Assembly: GCA_947572725.1 (NCBI GenBank) | Contig: CANPDB010000004.1 | Coordinates: forward strand, 1 to 64,000 | DNA length: 64,000 nt | Direction of reading: 5' to 3' | From: an uncultured Clostridium sp. | GTDB taxonomy: Bacteria; Bacillota; Clostridia; TANB77; CAG-508 | In this document: piece by piece, positions 1 to 9,698 of the stretch | Layout: each line of letters starts with the position of its first letter | Numbering within the stretch: the first letter of the stretch is position 1 | Translations under genes and position numbers: made by a program | The notes under the pieces: model-generated | The model's input: the letters and a program-made list of their open reading frames with translations, nothing else | What the model was told of the DNA's origin: nothing | Database searches by the model: none

Positions 1-1578
1 TTAATAGATACACCAGGGCATGTAGACTTCAATTATGAAGTATCAAGAAGTTTAGCAGCATGTGATGGTGCTATATTAGTAGTTGACTCAAGCCAAGGAG
101 TAGAAGCTCAAACTTTGGCAAATGTATATTTAGCAATAGACAACAATTTAGAGATATTACCAGTATTAAATAAAATAGACTTACCAAATGCAAGAGCAGA
201 AGAAGTAAAAAATGAAATAGAAGATATTATTGGAATACCAGCAGAAGACGCACCTTGCATATCTGCAAAATCAGGTTTAAATGTAGAACAAGTATTAGAA
301 AGAATTGTAACAGATTTACCTGCACCAAGTGGTGACGAAAATGAAAAAGCAAAATGTCTAATATTTGATTCTTATTATGATAATTATAAAGGAGCATTAG
401 CATATGTACGAGTTGTAGATGGAACTGTAAAAGTAGGAGACGAAATAAAGTTAATGGCAACTAACAAAAGCTTTACTGTTGTAGAAGTTGGATATTTTAT
501 ACCAGGATCATATATGCCTACAAATGAAATAAAAGCAGGAGAAGTAGGATATATAGCAGCAAGTATAAAAAGTTTATCAGATATACATGTTGGAGACACA
601 ATTACATTAAAAAATAAACCAGCAGAAGAACCATTAAAAGGTTATAAAAAAGTAACTCCTATGGTATATTGTGGATTATATCCAATAGATGGAAGCCAAT
701 ATGAAGATTTAAAAGAAGCTTTAGAAAAGCTAAAATTAAATGATGCAGCATTAGAATATGAACAAGAAAGTTCAGCAGCTTTAGGTTTTGGATTTAGATG
801 TGGATTTTTAGGACTACTTCATTTAGAAATTATAGAAGAAAGATTAGATAGAGAATTTGACTTAGGACTAATTACAACAGCACCATCTGTTATTTATAAA
901 GTATATAAAACAGATAGTGAAATGATAGAATTATATAATCCAGAAGATTTACCAAAGCCACAAGAAATATCATATATAGAAGAGCCATTTGTGACAACAA
1001 ACATTTTAACACCAAAAGAATATGTTGGAAACATAATGGAACTATGTCAAAGAAGACGTGGAATTTATATTGATATGAAATATTTAGACGAAAACAGAGT
1101 AACTCTAATATATGAAATGCCATTAAATGAAATTATATATGACTTTTTTGACAATCTAAAATCAAAAACAAAAGGATATGCATCTTTAGATTATGAATTT
1201 AAAGATTACAGAAAATCAGAGTTAGTAAAATTAGACATTTATATAAATGGAGAGATTGTAGATGCTTTAAGTTTTATTGTACACAAAGATGGAGCATATG
1301 ATAGAGGCAAGAAAATGGTAGAAAAATTAAAAACAGTAATACCAAGAAAGCTATTCAAAATACCAATTCAAGCAGCAATTGGAGGACAAATTATAGCAAG
1401 AGAAACAATATCAGCAATGAGAAAAGATGTATTAGCAAAATGTTATGGAGGAGATATAACAAGAAAGAAAAAATTATTAGAAAAACAAAAAAGAGGAAAG
1501 AAAAAAATGCGTGAAATTGGAAATGTAGAAATACCACAAGAAGCATTTTTATCTGTATTAAAACTAGATGAAGAATAG
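1..1578 (+). CDS. lepA: Elongation factor 4 (LepA), 5' end cut by window
   Basis: Translational GTPase that back-translocates or remodels stalled ribosomes. The reading frame is open from base 1 and begins inside the G domain: the G3 motif DTPGH is at residues 3-7 and G4 NKID near residue 58, followed by domain II, the EF-G-like domains and the LepA-specific lysine-rich C-terminus ending in LKLDEE. 525 residues are visible of a family length near 600, so about 70 N-terminal residues (P-loop and switch I) lie outside the window. No internal stop or frameshift is seen. Identity is by motif and overall match to the family. Confidence 0.96.
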   Translation, partial: LIDTPGHVDFNYEVSRSLAACDGAILVVDSSQGVEAQTLANVYLAIDNNLEILPVLNKIDLPNARAEEVKNEIEDIIGIPAEDAPCISAKSGLNVEQVLERIVTDLPAPSGDENEKAKCLIFDSYYDNYKGALAYVRVVDGTVKVGDEIKLMATNKSFTVVEVGYFIPGSYMPTNEIKAGEVGYIAASIKSLSDIHVGDTITLKNKPAEEPLKGYKKVTPMVYCGLYPIDGSQYEDLKEALEKLKLNDAALEYEQESSAALGFGFRCGFLGLLHLEIIEERLDREFDLGLITTAPSVIYKVYKTDSEMIELYNPEDLPKPQEISYIEEPFVTTNILTPKEYVGNIMELCQRRRGIYIDMKYLDENRVTLIYEMPLNEIIYDFFDNLKSKTKGYASLDYEFKDYRKSELVKLDIYINGEIVDALSFIVHKDGAYDRGKKMVEKLKTVIPRKLFKIPIQAAIGGQIIARETISAMRKDVLAKCYGGDITRKKKLLEKQKRGKKKMREIGNVEIPQEAFLSVLKLDEE

Positions 1579-1649
1579 AGTTTATTATTTAAAGTGCAAG
1601 TAATGAACATTTATTGCTTTACTATAGTACTAACTAGAAAGGATATGAA

Positions 1650-2486
1650 ATGAAAAAAGATTATAATAAACAATCAAATAATAAAGGAATAAAAAAACAA
1701 GAATATAAAAATAATAAAGAACAGCTATTTGATGACCAAGTTGAAGGAAGAAACTCTGTTTTAGAATTACTAGAAAGTGGAAAAGACATTAACAAAATAT
1801 TTATAACAAGGGGAGAAAAACATGGTTCTATCAATAAAATTATTGCAATAGCAAAAGAAAGAAAAGTTATGCTAGTTGAAAAAGATAGAAGACAGATGGA
1901 GCAAATGGCACAAACAGAAAACTATCAAGGAGTAATTGCAGTAGTTCCACCATTTGAATATTGCGAAATTGAAGATATCTTAGAAGAAGCAAGTAAGAAA
2001 CAAGAAGAACCATTTATATTAATACTAGATGGGATAGAAGACCCTCATAATTTAGGTTCAATTATAAGAACAGCAGAAACAGCAGGAATTCATGGAGTTA
2101 TTATTCCAAAAAGAAGAGCAGCATCTGTTAATAGTACAGTAAATAAAGTATCTTGTGGAGCAGTAGAACATATGAAAATTGCAAGAGTAACTAATATATC
2201 GGATGCAATTCAAAAACTAAAAGAAGCTGGACTTTGGATATGTGGAACAGATGTTAATACAGATAAATATTATTATAATCAAGATTTAACTGGTGCGATT
2301 GGAATTGTAATAGGAAATGAAGGAAGCGGAATGAGTGAAAAAGTTAAAAAGAATTGTGACTTTTTAGTAAAAATTCCAATGAAAGGAAAAGTAGAATCTC
2401 TAAATGCTTCTGTTTCAACAGGAATTATTGTATACGAAGCGGTAAAACAAAAAATAAATGCAGAAAATAGGGGGAATAAAATATGA
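1650..2486 (+). CDS. rlmB: 23S rRNA (guanosine-2'-O-)-methyltransferase RlmB / TrmH family
   Basis: SPOUT-class rRNA 2'-O-methyltransferase of 278 residues. After a basic, asparagine-rich leader of about 30 residues comes the SpoU substrate-binding domain (VEGRNSVLELL near residue 33), then the knotted catalytic domain with DGIEDPHNLGSIIRTAE, GNEGSGMSE and the C-terminal SLNASVSTGI motif that forms the SAM pocket. The ribosome binding site is AGAAAGGA before ATG. The stop overlaps the start of the next gene by an ATGA junction, which suggests translational coupling. RlmB versus a close TrmH paralogue cannot be settled by eye. Confidence 0.9.
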   Translation: MKKDYNKQSNNKGIKKQEYKNNKEQLFDDQVEGRNSVLELLESGKDINKIFITRGEKHGSINKIIAIAKERKVMLVEKDRRQMEQMAQTENYQGVIAVVPPFEYCEIEDILEEASKKQEEPFILILDGIEDPHNLGSIIRTAETAGIHGVIIPKRRAASVNSTVNKVSCGAVEHMKIARVTNISDAIQKLKEAGLWICGTDVNTDKYYYNQDLTGAIGIVIGNEGSGMSEKVKKNCDFLVKIPMKGKVESLNASVSTGIIVYEAVKQKINAENRGNKI

Positions 2487-4300
2487 TGCCTAGAAAGAAA
2501 AGAATAACTATATTAATAAGTTCTATAGTACTAGTTATATTAATAATTTCATTAACGTTTGTAGTAGTATATAATAATACAGATATGTTTAAATCTGATA
2601 AAACTTTATTAATAAAATATATTATGAAAAATACAGAGAACATAGAAAATGTAGTTGGAGCGTTAGAAAATAACCAATATAAAGAGAAATTAAATGAAAA
2701 TAAATATACAAATAACACAATAATAAAAATAAATCATATTGAAAATATTGGAACCAGTTTAGAAAATACAAACAGTACAATTAATCAATTGTACTTATCA
2801 TTAGAAGGAAAAGTAGACAAAAACAGTAATTACAATTATCAAGATATTAAAATCTTAAATAATGACAAAGAACCTCAAATGTCTATTGAGTACATAAAAA
2901 ATAATAATACATATGGTGTTAGATTTTCAGATTTGTTTAATCAATACATATTAGTAGATAATAAGAATTTAAAAGAGTTATATGAAAATTCAGGTAAAGA
3001 ACAAGAAGTTTTAACAAATATACCAGATTCAATTGATTTAGAAAATAATATATTTGATAAGTTATCATTCACAAAAGAAGAAAAAGACATAATAGAGGAA
3101 AAATATAGAAATATTTTAGAAAAAGAGTTTGAAAATCAAAATATTACAAAGCAGAAAAATCAGATTATTACAGTCAATGAACAAAAATTAGTTACTAATG
3201 CTTATACAATAAAATTAACAAAAGAAAAATTAAATAATATATTTTTAAAAATATTAGAAGAAGTAAAACAAGATGAAGTGATTTTATCTAAGTTTGAAGA
3301 TATAGGCAATATATTAAATAGTTATTATGCAATTATAGGAGAAAGTAATCAAACAAATTTAAAAGATAAGTTTATAGAAGATATTGAGAAAAAAATAGAT
3401 GAAATTAATAGAACAAATATAGGGCAAGATGAAACAAGTATAATTGTATATGAAAACAATAGAAGTACAGTAAGAACAACAATTAAATATACTGATTATG
3501 AAGTTAATATAGATTCAATTGGTTCACAAGGAAATTTATATACACAATTTAAAATAGAAAAATTTAAGCAAAAACAGACAAATACTATTACATTAGTGGA
3601 ACAGAATAATAACTTAAACATAGATATTGAACAAAATAATGAGGATAAGGTAAAGAAAATCAATTTTGCTAGAGAGACTCAAATGAATGAAAATGATAAC
3701 TTTCAAAAGATTGAAATGAAGTATGAAGATGGAACAGATAAAATAGAAGCAAATATTGAACAAAATGTAAAATTAGTAAACGAACTAAGTAATCTACCTA
3801 AAATTCAAGAAAATAATAGTGTAAAATTAAATGATTTAGATAAAGAAAGATTACAACCATTAATGCAAAGAATAAAGACAAGTCTTAATGAAAAAATAAA
3901 TGAAAAATTTACTAGTAAAGGTATGGAAGATTTTAATAAAATATTAAATGTATTAGGTATAAGAAAAGAAGGACAAACAATTGAATCAACTGGAATTACA
4001 GAAACTGAAAGAAATAGATATAATTCACAATTCGAGATGTTACAAGGAAATGAAATAACATCAGAAAATATTATTAGAGCAATAGATGCAACTAGAAATA
4101 ATATTAATGGTATAGAAATAGTGTCTAATACAAAATTAAAAATAAAGATAGATAGAAACAATAGTAACGAAGAAGTTACAAGTCAGTTAGTTGGTTTTAT
4201 AGAACAAGATAAAGGAAGAAAATATAATGTAGGAGTTGAATATAATCAAAATGGATTAGTACAATATATTGTTTTAGAGATAGTTACAGTTCAGAATTAA
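2483..4300 (+). CDS. Membrane-anchored extracytoplasmic protein of unknown function
   Basis: 605-residue protein that I do not recognise. It has a short basic N-terminus (MMPRKKR), one hydrophobic segment at about residues 8-30 and no later membrane segment, so it is predicted to be anchored with a long outside domain. The rest is rich in Asn, Lys, Glu and Ile with many predicted helices and no obvious catalytic motif. Its start overlaps the rlmB stop (ATGA), so the two are probably co-transcribed. Transcription ends at a hairpin beginning at 4331 that is shared with the convergent gene downstream. Confidence 0.8.
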   Translation: MMPRKKRITILISSIVLVILIISLTFVVVYNNTDMFKSDKTLLIKYIMKNTENIENVVGALENNQYKEKLNENKYTNNTIIKINHIENIGTSLENTNSTINQLYLSLEGKVDKNSNYNYQDIKILNNDKEPQMSIEYIKNNNTYGVRFSDLFNQYILVDNKNLKELYENSGKEQEVLTNIPDSIDLENNIFDKLSFTKEEKDIIEEKYRNILEKEFENQNITKQKNQIITVNEQKLVTNAYTIKLTKEKLNNIFLKILEEVKQDEVILSKFEDIGNILNSYYAIIGESNQTNLKDKFIEDIEKKIDEINRTNIGQDETSIIVYENNRSTVRTTIKYTDYEVNIDSIGSQGNLYTQFKIEKFKQKQTNTITLVEQNNNLNIDIEQNNEDKVKKINFARETQMNENDNFQKIEMKYEDGTDKIEANIEQNVKLVNELSNLPKIQENNSVKLNDLDKERLQPLMQRIKTSLNEKINEKFTSKGMEDFNKILNVLGIRKEGQTIESTGITETERNRYNSQFEMLQGNEITSENIIRAIDATRNNINGIEIVSNTKLKIKIDRNNSNEEVTSQLVGFIEQDKGRKYNVGVEYNQNGLVQYIVLEIVTVQN

Positions 4301-4330
4301 AGTTTTACATAAATTGTAATGTATAATGAA

Positions 4331-4377
4331 AAAAAAGAAGTTGAACAAATGTTGGTTTATTCAACTTTTCTTTTTTC
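4331..4377. terminator. Bidirectional rho-independent terminator
   Basis: GAAGTTGAA pairs with TTCAACTT around a 14-base loop. The hairpin is flanked by an A-run on the left and a T-run on the right, so it can stop transcription from both sides. It lies between convergent genes; its right arm encodes the last codons of the minus-strand gene at 4357-4602. Confidence 0.75.
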
Positions 4378-4602
4378 ATTAGAAGGACTAGATGGATTAC
4401 ATATTTTTTCATATTCTTTACACTTTATTTTATAATCCATTTGCATACACAAATATTTATAATAACTATATGCTTGTTCATATTGCATAACAGGGTTGAA
4501 CATAGGGTCTTTATATATTTCATTCATGTCCATAGACATTCCCATAGGTGACATGCCATAATCCATAAAAGGTGGTGGATATCCATTTATTTCTTTTTCC
4601 AT
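4357..4602 (-). CDS. Small Met/Tyr/Pro-rich protein, possibly spore-coat related
   Basis: 81 residues, not recognised. The N-terminal half is rich in Met, Pro, Gly and Tyr (GYPPPFMDYGMSPMGMSMD); the C-terminal half is a charged helix with three Cys. Start choice is supported by AAAGGAGATG about 6 bases before ATG. Met/Tyr/Pro-rich composition and the neighbouring divergent-order sporulation gene ylbJ on the same strand make a spore-coat or sporulation role plausible, but this is inference only. The stop codon falls inside the terminator hairpin shared with the convergent gene. Confidence 0.6.
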   Translation of the reverse strand: MEKEINGYPPPFMDYGMSPMGMSMDMNEIYKDPMFNPVMQYEQAYSYYKYLCMQMDYKIKCKEYEKICNPSSPSNEKRKVE

Positions 4603-4729
4603 AGCTTCTCATCTCCTTTTACCAATATATGATTTAGAAATGTTTAATATGCTTATAATTATTTTAAAATTAATATATAAATTCCTTTGTGATATTGACG
4701 GAACTAATTAAGAATTATAAACTTAGAAA

Positions 4730-5785
4730 TTATAAGTCAAAATTGAAAAAGGGTAGAAAGTTCATAAAAAGATATGTATAAGTGCTAGCAAGAAGCCCTT
4801 GTAATATTTTGCCATAAATGTAAGGTTTAATAGATAAATCTGTTTTAGAAGTTATACTTAATACTTGTAGTAAAATAGAGATTCCACCAAATCCAAGTAG
4901 AAAGGCTGTTAGAATAATATTAACTGATATTTTTTTAAAAGCAATATTAGAAATACTATTAATACCATTTGTAATTTCTAAAAAGCCTGTTAATAAAGGT
5001 TGGATAAAGCTAGTATCCATATTTATTGCATTAAAAATAGGAGTACATAATATTTCAACAATATTAAGCAAACCACTTGATTTTAAAATAGAGATAATGC
5101 TTGAAAATATGACAACAAATCCACCAATTAACAAAATAGTAGAAATACTACTATTAATACTTTCTGCTAAAACTTCACCTAAATTAGAAAAATTGACAGA
5201 CTGTTTTGTTGAACTATTAAATTCAGTTGAATTAAAAACTTTATTAGAAGTTTTACTTTTCCAAAAACGAAAGATAATTCCAACTGAAATACATGCCAAA
5301 AGATGTGTTACAAAAAGGAGAATTCCTATTGTTGTATTTCTAAACATTAAAATACCAACAGTACCAATAATAAATAAAGGACCAGAATTATTTGTAAAAC
5401 TTAAAAGTCTTTCACATTCTTCTTTTGTACAAATATTTTTTTCTCTAAAATTAACAGCAATTTTAGCTCCAACAGGGTATCCGCTTATAATTCCCATCAA
5501 AAAAGCAAAAGCTCCTTCACCACGAACATTGAATAAAGGCTTCATATATCTATTTAATAAAATTCCTAAATAAGAAACAATATTTGTATGCATTAATAAT
5601 TCTGTTGCAACAAAAAAAGGAAAAAGAGAAGGAACAACAGAAGTAGCCCAAAGCGAAAGTCCAGACTTTACTGCAGGTAAATTATTCTTTGAAAATAGTA
5701 GAAGACACGATGTGAAAAGTAAGAATAATAATGAAAGAAAATTTCGTTTTAATTTTACTACATAAAAATTATGTTTTAAAACCAT
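4730..5785 (-). CDS. ylbJ: Sporulation integral membrane protein YlbJ
   Basis: 351-residue polytopic membrane protein with about eight hydrophobic segments and the nucleoside-recognition (Gate-type) fold of YlbJ/SpoVV. Recognisable family stretches are SLFPFFVATELLMH (about residues 52-65) and GEGAFAFLMGIISGYPVGAK (about residues 90-109). In Bacillus the homologue moves dipicolinic acid across the forespore outer membrane and is needed for resistant spores. AGGTG precedes the ATG by 7 bases. It indicates a spore-forming organism, in agreement with sleB at 13.1 kb. Confidence 0.87.
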   Translation of the reverse strand: MVLKHNFYVVKLKRNFLSLLFLLFTSCLLLFSKNNLPAVKSGLSLWATSVVPSLFPFFVATELLMHTNIVSYLGILLNRYMKPLFNVRGEGAFAFLMGIISGYPVGAKIAVNFREKNICTKEECERLLSFTNNSGPLFIIGTVGILMFRNTTIGILLFVTHLLACISVGIIFRFWKSKTSNKVFNSTEFNSSTKQSVNFSNLGEVLAESINSSISTILLIGGFVVIFSSIISILKSSGLLNIVEILCTPIFNAINMDTSFIQPLLTGFLEITNGINSISNIAFKKISVNIILTAFLLGFGGISILLQVLSITSKTDLSIKPYIYGKILQGLLASTYTYLFMNFLPFFNFDL

Positions 5786-5841
5786 CTTGGCACCTCATCT
5801 CTTTTTTATAAAAATATATGAAAAAAAATAGATAATATGTA

Positions 5842-5870
5842 TTGATTTTTTTACATGTAAGTAGTATAAT
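5842..5870 (+). promoter_or_regulatory. Sigma-A-type promoter for the coiled-coil gene
   Basis: TTGATT (-35) and TATAAT (-10) are separated by 17 bases. It is about 100 bases upstream of the start at 5976. Confidence 0.65.
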
Positions 5871-5975
5871 CTATTCATGTTTATTTCTAATATACAACTT
5901 TAGGTATGACACAAGCATTTCATTCTAATTTTTCATAACAAAAAAATCATATCATTTAGTAAGGAGGTGAGACCT

Positions 5976-6602
5976 ATGGAGATAACTTTAGTAGATATAT
6001 TACAAGAGATAAAGAGTTTGAGAATGGAAATGAATCAAAGATTTAAAAAACAAGAAGAAAGATTTGATAAAAAAATGGATCAAAGATTCAAAGAGCAAGA
6101 TGAAAAAATAGAAGCAAGATTCAAAGAGCAAGATGAAAAAATAGAAGCAAGATTCAAAGAACAAGATGAAAGAATAGACAAAAAAATGGATCAAAGATTC
6201 AAAGAACAAGATGAAAGAATAGGCAAAAAAATGGATCAAAGATTCAAAGAACAAGATGAAATGATTGATCAAAAATTTGAAGAACAGAAGAAGAAAATAA
6301 AAGAGGAAATTAATCAAAGATTTGAAGAAGAAGATAAAATAATTATTCAAACTAAACAAATGCTTATGCAACACATTAAAGAACAAATTGAAATTTCAAC
6401 GAAAGAAGTTGCAGAAGAATTAAGAGGAATAGTGGCATACTTCGAAAAAAAGGAAAGAAAACAATTAAAGAAAAATAAACAATTTGAAGAAGAAATGGAA
6501 AACAACAAAGTATCACACAAAGCCTATGATGCTAGGTTATACAAAATAGAGCTTAGTCAATCAAATTTAGAAACTAGAGTTTTAGAATTAAATAACAGTT
6601 AA
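5976..6602 (+). CDS. Repetitive coiled-coil protein of unknown function
   Basis: 208 residues, almost entirely charged coiled coil. After a short leader (MEITLVDILQEIKSLRMEM) come tandem units beginning RFKEQDE: 11-residue units (RFKEQDEKIEA) followed by 15-residue units (RFKEQDERIDKKMDQ), with near-identical DNA repeats of 33 and 45 bases. I chose ATG 5976 because AAGGAGG lies 8 bases upstream; an in-frame GTG nine bases earlier is inside that site. There is no signal peptide or membrane segment, so it is predicted to be cytoplasmic. Repeat number is likely variable between strains. Function unknown. Confidence 0.72.
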   Translation: MEITLVDILQEIKSLRMEMNQRFKKQEERFDKKMDQRFKEQDEKIEARFKEQDEKIEARFKEQDERIDKKMDQRFKEQDERIGKKMDQRFKEQDEMIDQKFEEQKKKIKEEINQRFEEEDKIIIQTKQMLMQHIKEQIEISTKEVAEELRGIVAYFEKKERKQLKKNKQFEEEMENNKVSHKAYDARLYKIELSQSNLETRVLELNNS

Positions 6603-6605
6603 TAG

Positions 6606-6670
6606 AAATGCTATGAGATATATAATAAAAAGAGTTTAACTACTATTTTACTATATACCACATAGCATTT
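6606..6670 (+). terminator. Inverted repeat after the coiled-coil gene, possible terminator
   Basis: AAATGCTATG (6606-6615) is perfectly complementary to CATAGCATTT (6661-6670), with partly self-complementary AT-rich sequence between and a short T-run after. The long loop makes it an atypical terminator. Confidence 0.4.
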
Positions 6671-6797
6671 AATTTTTGCTTGTATTTTTCTAAAAAAAAT
6701 GATATAGTAAAATAGAATTTTTACGATAAAATAATGAATTTATATAAAAACATAGAATACAAATAAAATAGAAGATGTGCAAAAAGGAAGTGAAGAA

Positions 6798-7718
6798 TTG
6801 GATTTTAAAAAAACAATTATGAATTCAGGTCTAGAAATTAAAAAAGAAAACATTATATTAAATGAATTAATGAATAAATATACAACATTTAAAATAGGCG
6901 GACCAGCAGAATGTTTAATAAAAATAAATAACATAAATGAGTTAAAAGAAGTTTTAAAATTTGCAGAAAAGAATAAAATAAACATCACTATTATTGGAAA
7001 TGGAAGTAATTTATTAGTAACAGATAAAGGAATAAAAGGAATAGTTTTATTAAATAGATTAGAAGATATACAAATAAAAGATAATGAAAATAATATAGAA
7101 CTTACAGTAAAATCAGGAACTAAAATGAGTATTATAGCAAGGAAATGTTTAGAACAAAATATAACAGGATTTGAGGAATTATCAGGTATACCAGGAACAA
7201 TTGGTGGAGCTGTTATTATGAATGCAGGTGCACATGGTAAAGAGATGAAAAATATTGTAAAAACAGTTAAGTGCATAGATTATCAAGGTAATGAATACGA
7301 ATTTTCAAATGGAGAACTAAAATTTGAATATAGAAATAGTAAACTAAAACACAAAAAATACATTATAACAGAAGTGAATCTGATTTTAAATAAAGGAAAT
7401 GAAACTGAAATAAAGAACAAAATGGGTGAATACAAAAAATACAGAAAAGAAAAGCAACCAATAGAATATCCAAGTGCAGGTAGCACCTTTAAAAGAGGAG
7501 AAGACTACATTACAGCAAAATTAATTGATGAAGCTGGGCTAAAAGGATATAAGATAGGTGGAGCAGAAATATCAAAAAAACATAGTGGGTTTATTATTAA
7601 CACAGGAAATGCTACAGCTAATGATGTTTTAGAACTAGTACAATATGTAAAAAAGGAAATTAATTTAAAATTCAATAAAAATATAGAATTAGAAATAGAA
7701 ATAATAGGTGAAAAATAA
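6798..7718 (+). CDS. murB: UDP-N-acetylenolpyruvoylglucosamine reductase MurB
   Basis: FAD-dependent reductase that makes UDP-MurNAc, the second committed step of peptidoglycan precursor synthesis. Motifs: YTTFKIGGPAE, GNGSNLLV and SGIPGTIGGAVIMNAGAHG (FAD-binding domain), YPSAGSTFKR with the catalytic Ser, and the C-terminal GYKIGGAEISKKHSGFI. I chose TTG 6798 because GGAAG lies 7 bases upstream and the family N-terminus starts there; an in-frame GTG at 6777 has no ribosome site. It lies 17 bases before yvcK, a common clostridial pairing, although rapZ, usually between them, is absent. Confidence 0.95.
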   Translation: MDFKKTIMNSGLEIKKENIILNELMNKYTTFKIGGPAECLIKINNINELKEVLKFAEKNKINITIIGNGSNLLVTDKGIKGIVLLNRLEDIQIKDNENNIELTVKSGTKMSIIARKCLEQNITGFEELSGIPGTIGGAVIMNAGAHGKEMKNIVKTVKCIDYQGNEYEFSNGELKFEYRNSKLKHKKYIITEVNLILNKGNETEIKNKMGEYKKYRKEKQPIEYPSAGSTFKRGEDYITAKLIDEAGLKGYKIGGAEISKKHSGFIINTGNATANDVLELVQYVKKEINLKFNKNIELEIEIIGEK

Positions 7719-7735
7719 GGAAGGAAGAAAAATAA

Positions 7736-9463
7736 ATGAAAGGTTTTTTTCAGTGGTTTAAAGCAAGTAGTAAGATGAAACGATGGATGTTTCTAATATT
7801 AGTAGGAATCATACTTATATGTTATGCATTAGCAGAAATATTAGTTACTAAGGAAATTTCTATTGAAGAAGTTGCAGAAATAGCAATTATATTTATAATA
7901 GGTTTTATTTCTATTGTTTTAGGGCTAATATTCTTAAATAAAAGAACATTAGAAATATTTGTTGAAGCTACTGATGAAAGAATGAAAAATAAGGACAAAG
8001 TAAATATTAATTCTTTAATTTTTAATAAAACAGTTTATGACAAAGGTCCAAACATAGTAGTAATAGGTGGAGGAAGCGGATTAAATACTGTATTAACAGG
8101 ATTGAAAAATTATACAAGTAATTTAACAGCAATTGTAACAGTTTCAGACTATGGAGAAGAAATAACAAAATCAAGAAAAGAATTAGATGTACTACCATTA
8201 AATGATGTAAGAGATAGTTTAGTATCTTTAGCTACAAAAGATGGGACATTAGACAAGTTATTTAATTATAAATTTGAAAAAGGAATATTAGAAGGAATTA
8301 ACTTTTCAGACATTTATTTTTCGGCAATGAAAGAAATTAATGGTAATTTTGAAGATTCAATAGTTAAAAGTAATGAAATTTTAAATATAATAGGAAAAGT
8401 TATACCATCAACATTAGATGAAATGAAAATTGTAGCAGAACTTGCTAATGGATATATGGTTGAAGATAGATCAAGAATACCAGAAGTAGTATATGATAGA
8501 GTAACTAAAATTAATAGAATTTTATTACGCCCATCTAATTGTAGACCTGCACCAGGAGTTATGGAAGCTATACAAAATGCAGATTGTATAATAATAGGAC
8601 CAGGTAGTTTATATACAAATGTAATACCAAATTTATTAGTAAATGGTATAGCAAAAGCAATTAAGGAAAGTTCAGCAATCAAAGTATATATTAGTAACAT
8701 TATGACAGAACCAGGTCAAACAGATAATTACACGCTTTCAGACCATATAAATGCAATTGTTGAACATGTTGGACAAGGTCTTATAGATTATTGTATTTAT
8801 GATACATGCGATATTGCTCCAGAGGTTATAAGAAAATATAATTTAAAAGGACAAGAAATAGTTGAGCAAGATGCGTATAAAGTTAGAGGAATTAAACTTC
8901 TAAGAAAAAATGCATCAATAATAAAAGGCGAATATATACGATATGATGCTAATTTACTTGCATCATATATTATTGAATTAATATGTGATGATTTAAAATA
9001 TAAAGATAAAGAAAAAGATCCTCAATATATAATGTTAAATACGAAATTAAAAGAAGAAAAAAGAATTAGCAAAATTAAAAAAAGAATGGAGAAAAAAGAA
9101 AAGAAACACAGAAAAAGAGGAGAGCCAACTAAGCCTAAAAGGCTAAAAAGTAAAAGTAAATTTAGTCATAAATATAGTGATAGAATAGAATCTATTAAAG
9201 AGGCAGATGCAAAAGTTAGAATGAAAATGGAAGAAGAAGCAATAAAGGCTAAAGTGAAAATGGAACAAGAAGAGCGAAAAGCTAGAGAAAAAGCGGAAAA
9301 AGAGGAAGCTAAAAAAGAGAAAGAAGAGGCAAAAAAGGCAAAAAAAGAAGCAAAGACCAAGACAACTACAAGGACAAGAAGAACTAAAAAAGATACTGAA
9401 ACTGGAACAGAAGAAAAAGCAACAAAACCAAAAAGTGCTAGGGGAAGGAAAAAGGCACAATAA
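7736..9463 (+). CDS. yvcK: YvcK/CofD-like gluconeogenesis factor with membrane anchor and Lys-rich tail
   Basis: 575 residues. The central domain (about residues 105-420) is the YvcK fold: VVIGGGSGLNTVL, IVTVSDYG and PLNDVRDSLVSLA; in Bacillus it binds UDP-sugars and is needed on gluconeogenic carbon and for cell-wall homeostasis. The protein is extended at both ends. Two predicted membrane helices (about residues 17-34 and 45-66) precede the core, and the last 130 residues are a Lys/Glu/Ala-rich charged tail that may bind nucleic acid or be a flexible linker. AAGGAAGGA supports the start. The usual downstream whiA is missing; a palindromic repeat follows instead. Confidence 0.9.
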   Translation: MKGFFQWFKASSKMKRWMFLILVGIILICYALAEILVTKEISIEEVAEIAIIFIIGFISIVLGLIFLNKRTLEIFVEATDERMKNKDKVNINSLIFNKTVYDKGPNIVVIGGGSGLNTVLTGLKNYTSNLTAIVTVSDYGEEITKSRKELDVLPLNDVRDSLVSLATKDGTLDKLFNYKFEKGILEGINFSDIYFSAMKEINGNFEDSIVKSNEILNIIGKVIPSTLDEMKIVAELANGYMVEDRSRIPEVVYDRVTKINRILLRPSNCRPAPGVMEAIQNADCIIIGPGSLYTNVIPNLLVNGIAKAIKESSAIKVYISNIMTEPGQTDNYTLSDHINAIVEHVGQGLIDYCIYDTCDIAPEVIRKYNLKGQEIVEQDAYKVRGIKLLRKNASIIKGEYIRYDANLLASYIIELICDDLKYKDKEKDPQYIMLNTKLKEEKRISKIKKRMEKKEKKHRKRGEPTKPKRLKSKSKFSHKYSDRIESIKEADAKVRMKMEEEAIKAKVKMEQEERKAREKAEKEEAKKEKEEAKKAKKEAKTKTTTRTRRTKKDTETGTEEKATKPKSARGRKKAQ

Positions 9464-9490
9464 TAGTCACAGTTTAAACTTAAAATTGTA

Positions 9491-9640
9491 TACTCGCTCC
9501 CAGATGAGAGTATTTATATATTTTTTTCGTTATCCCCATTCTAAAAATCCTAACAAAAGTTCATAGAACTTTTGAGGATTTTTGAACGGTCCCCACAATT
9601 CACTACAAAATATATAAATACTATCATCTTCGCGCTATTT
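9491..9640 (+). repeat. Palindromic four-box repeat, copy 1
   Basis: Contains all conserved boxes in order: ACTCGCTCCCAG, CGTTATCCCCATT, GAACGGTCCCCAC and TCTTCGCGCTATT. Stem arms GAGTATTTATATA and TATATAAATAC pair, and an inner stem is built from AAAAGTT/AACTTTT. Nearly identical to copy 2 at 12853-13001 but in opposite orientation; the two bracket the debranching enzyme and holA genes. Confidence 0.85.
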
Positions 9641-9698
9641 AAGATTATTTAGTTTGAAAGGCAACTAATAATAAAAATAATAATAAATCGGAGGAATT

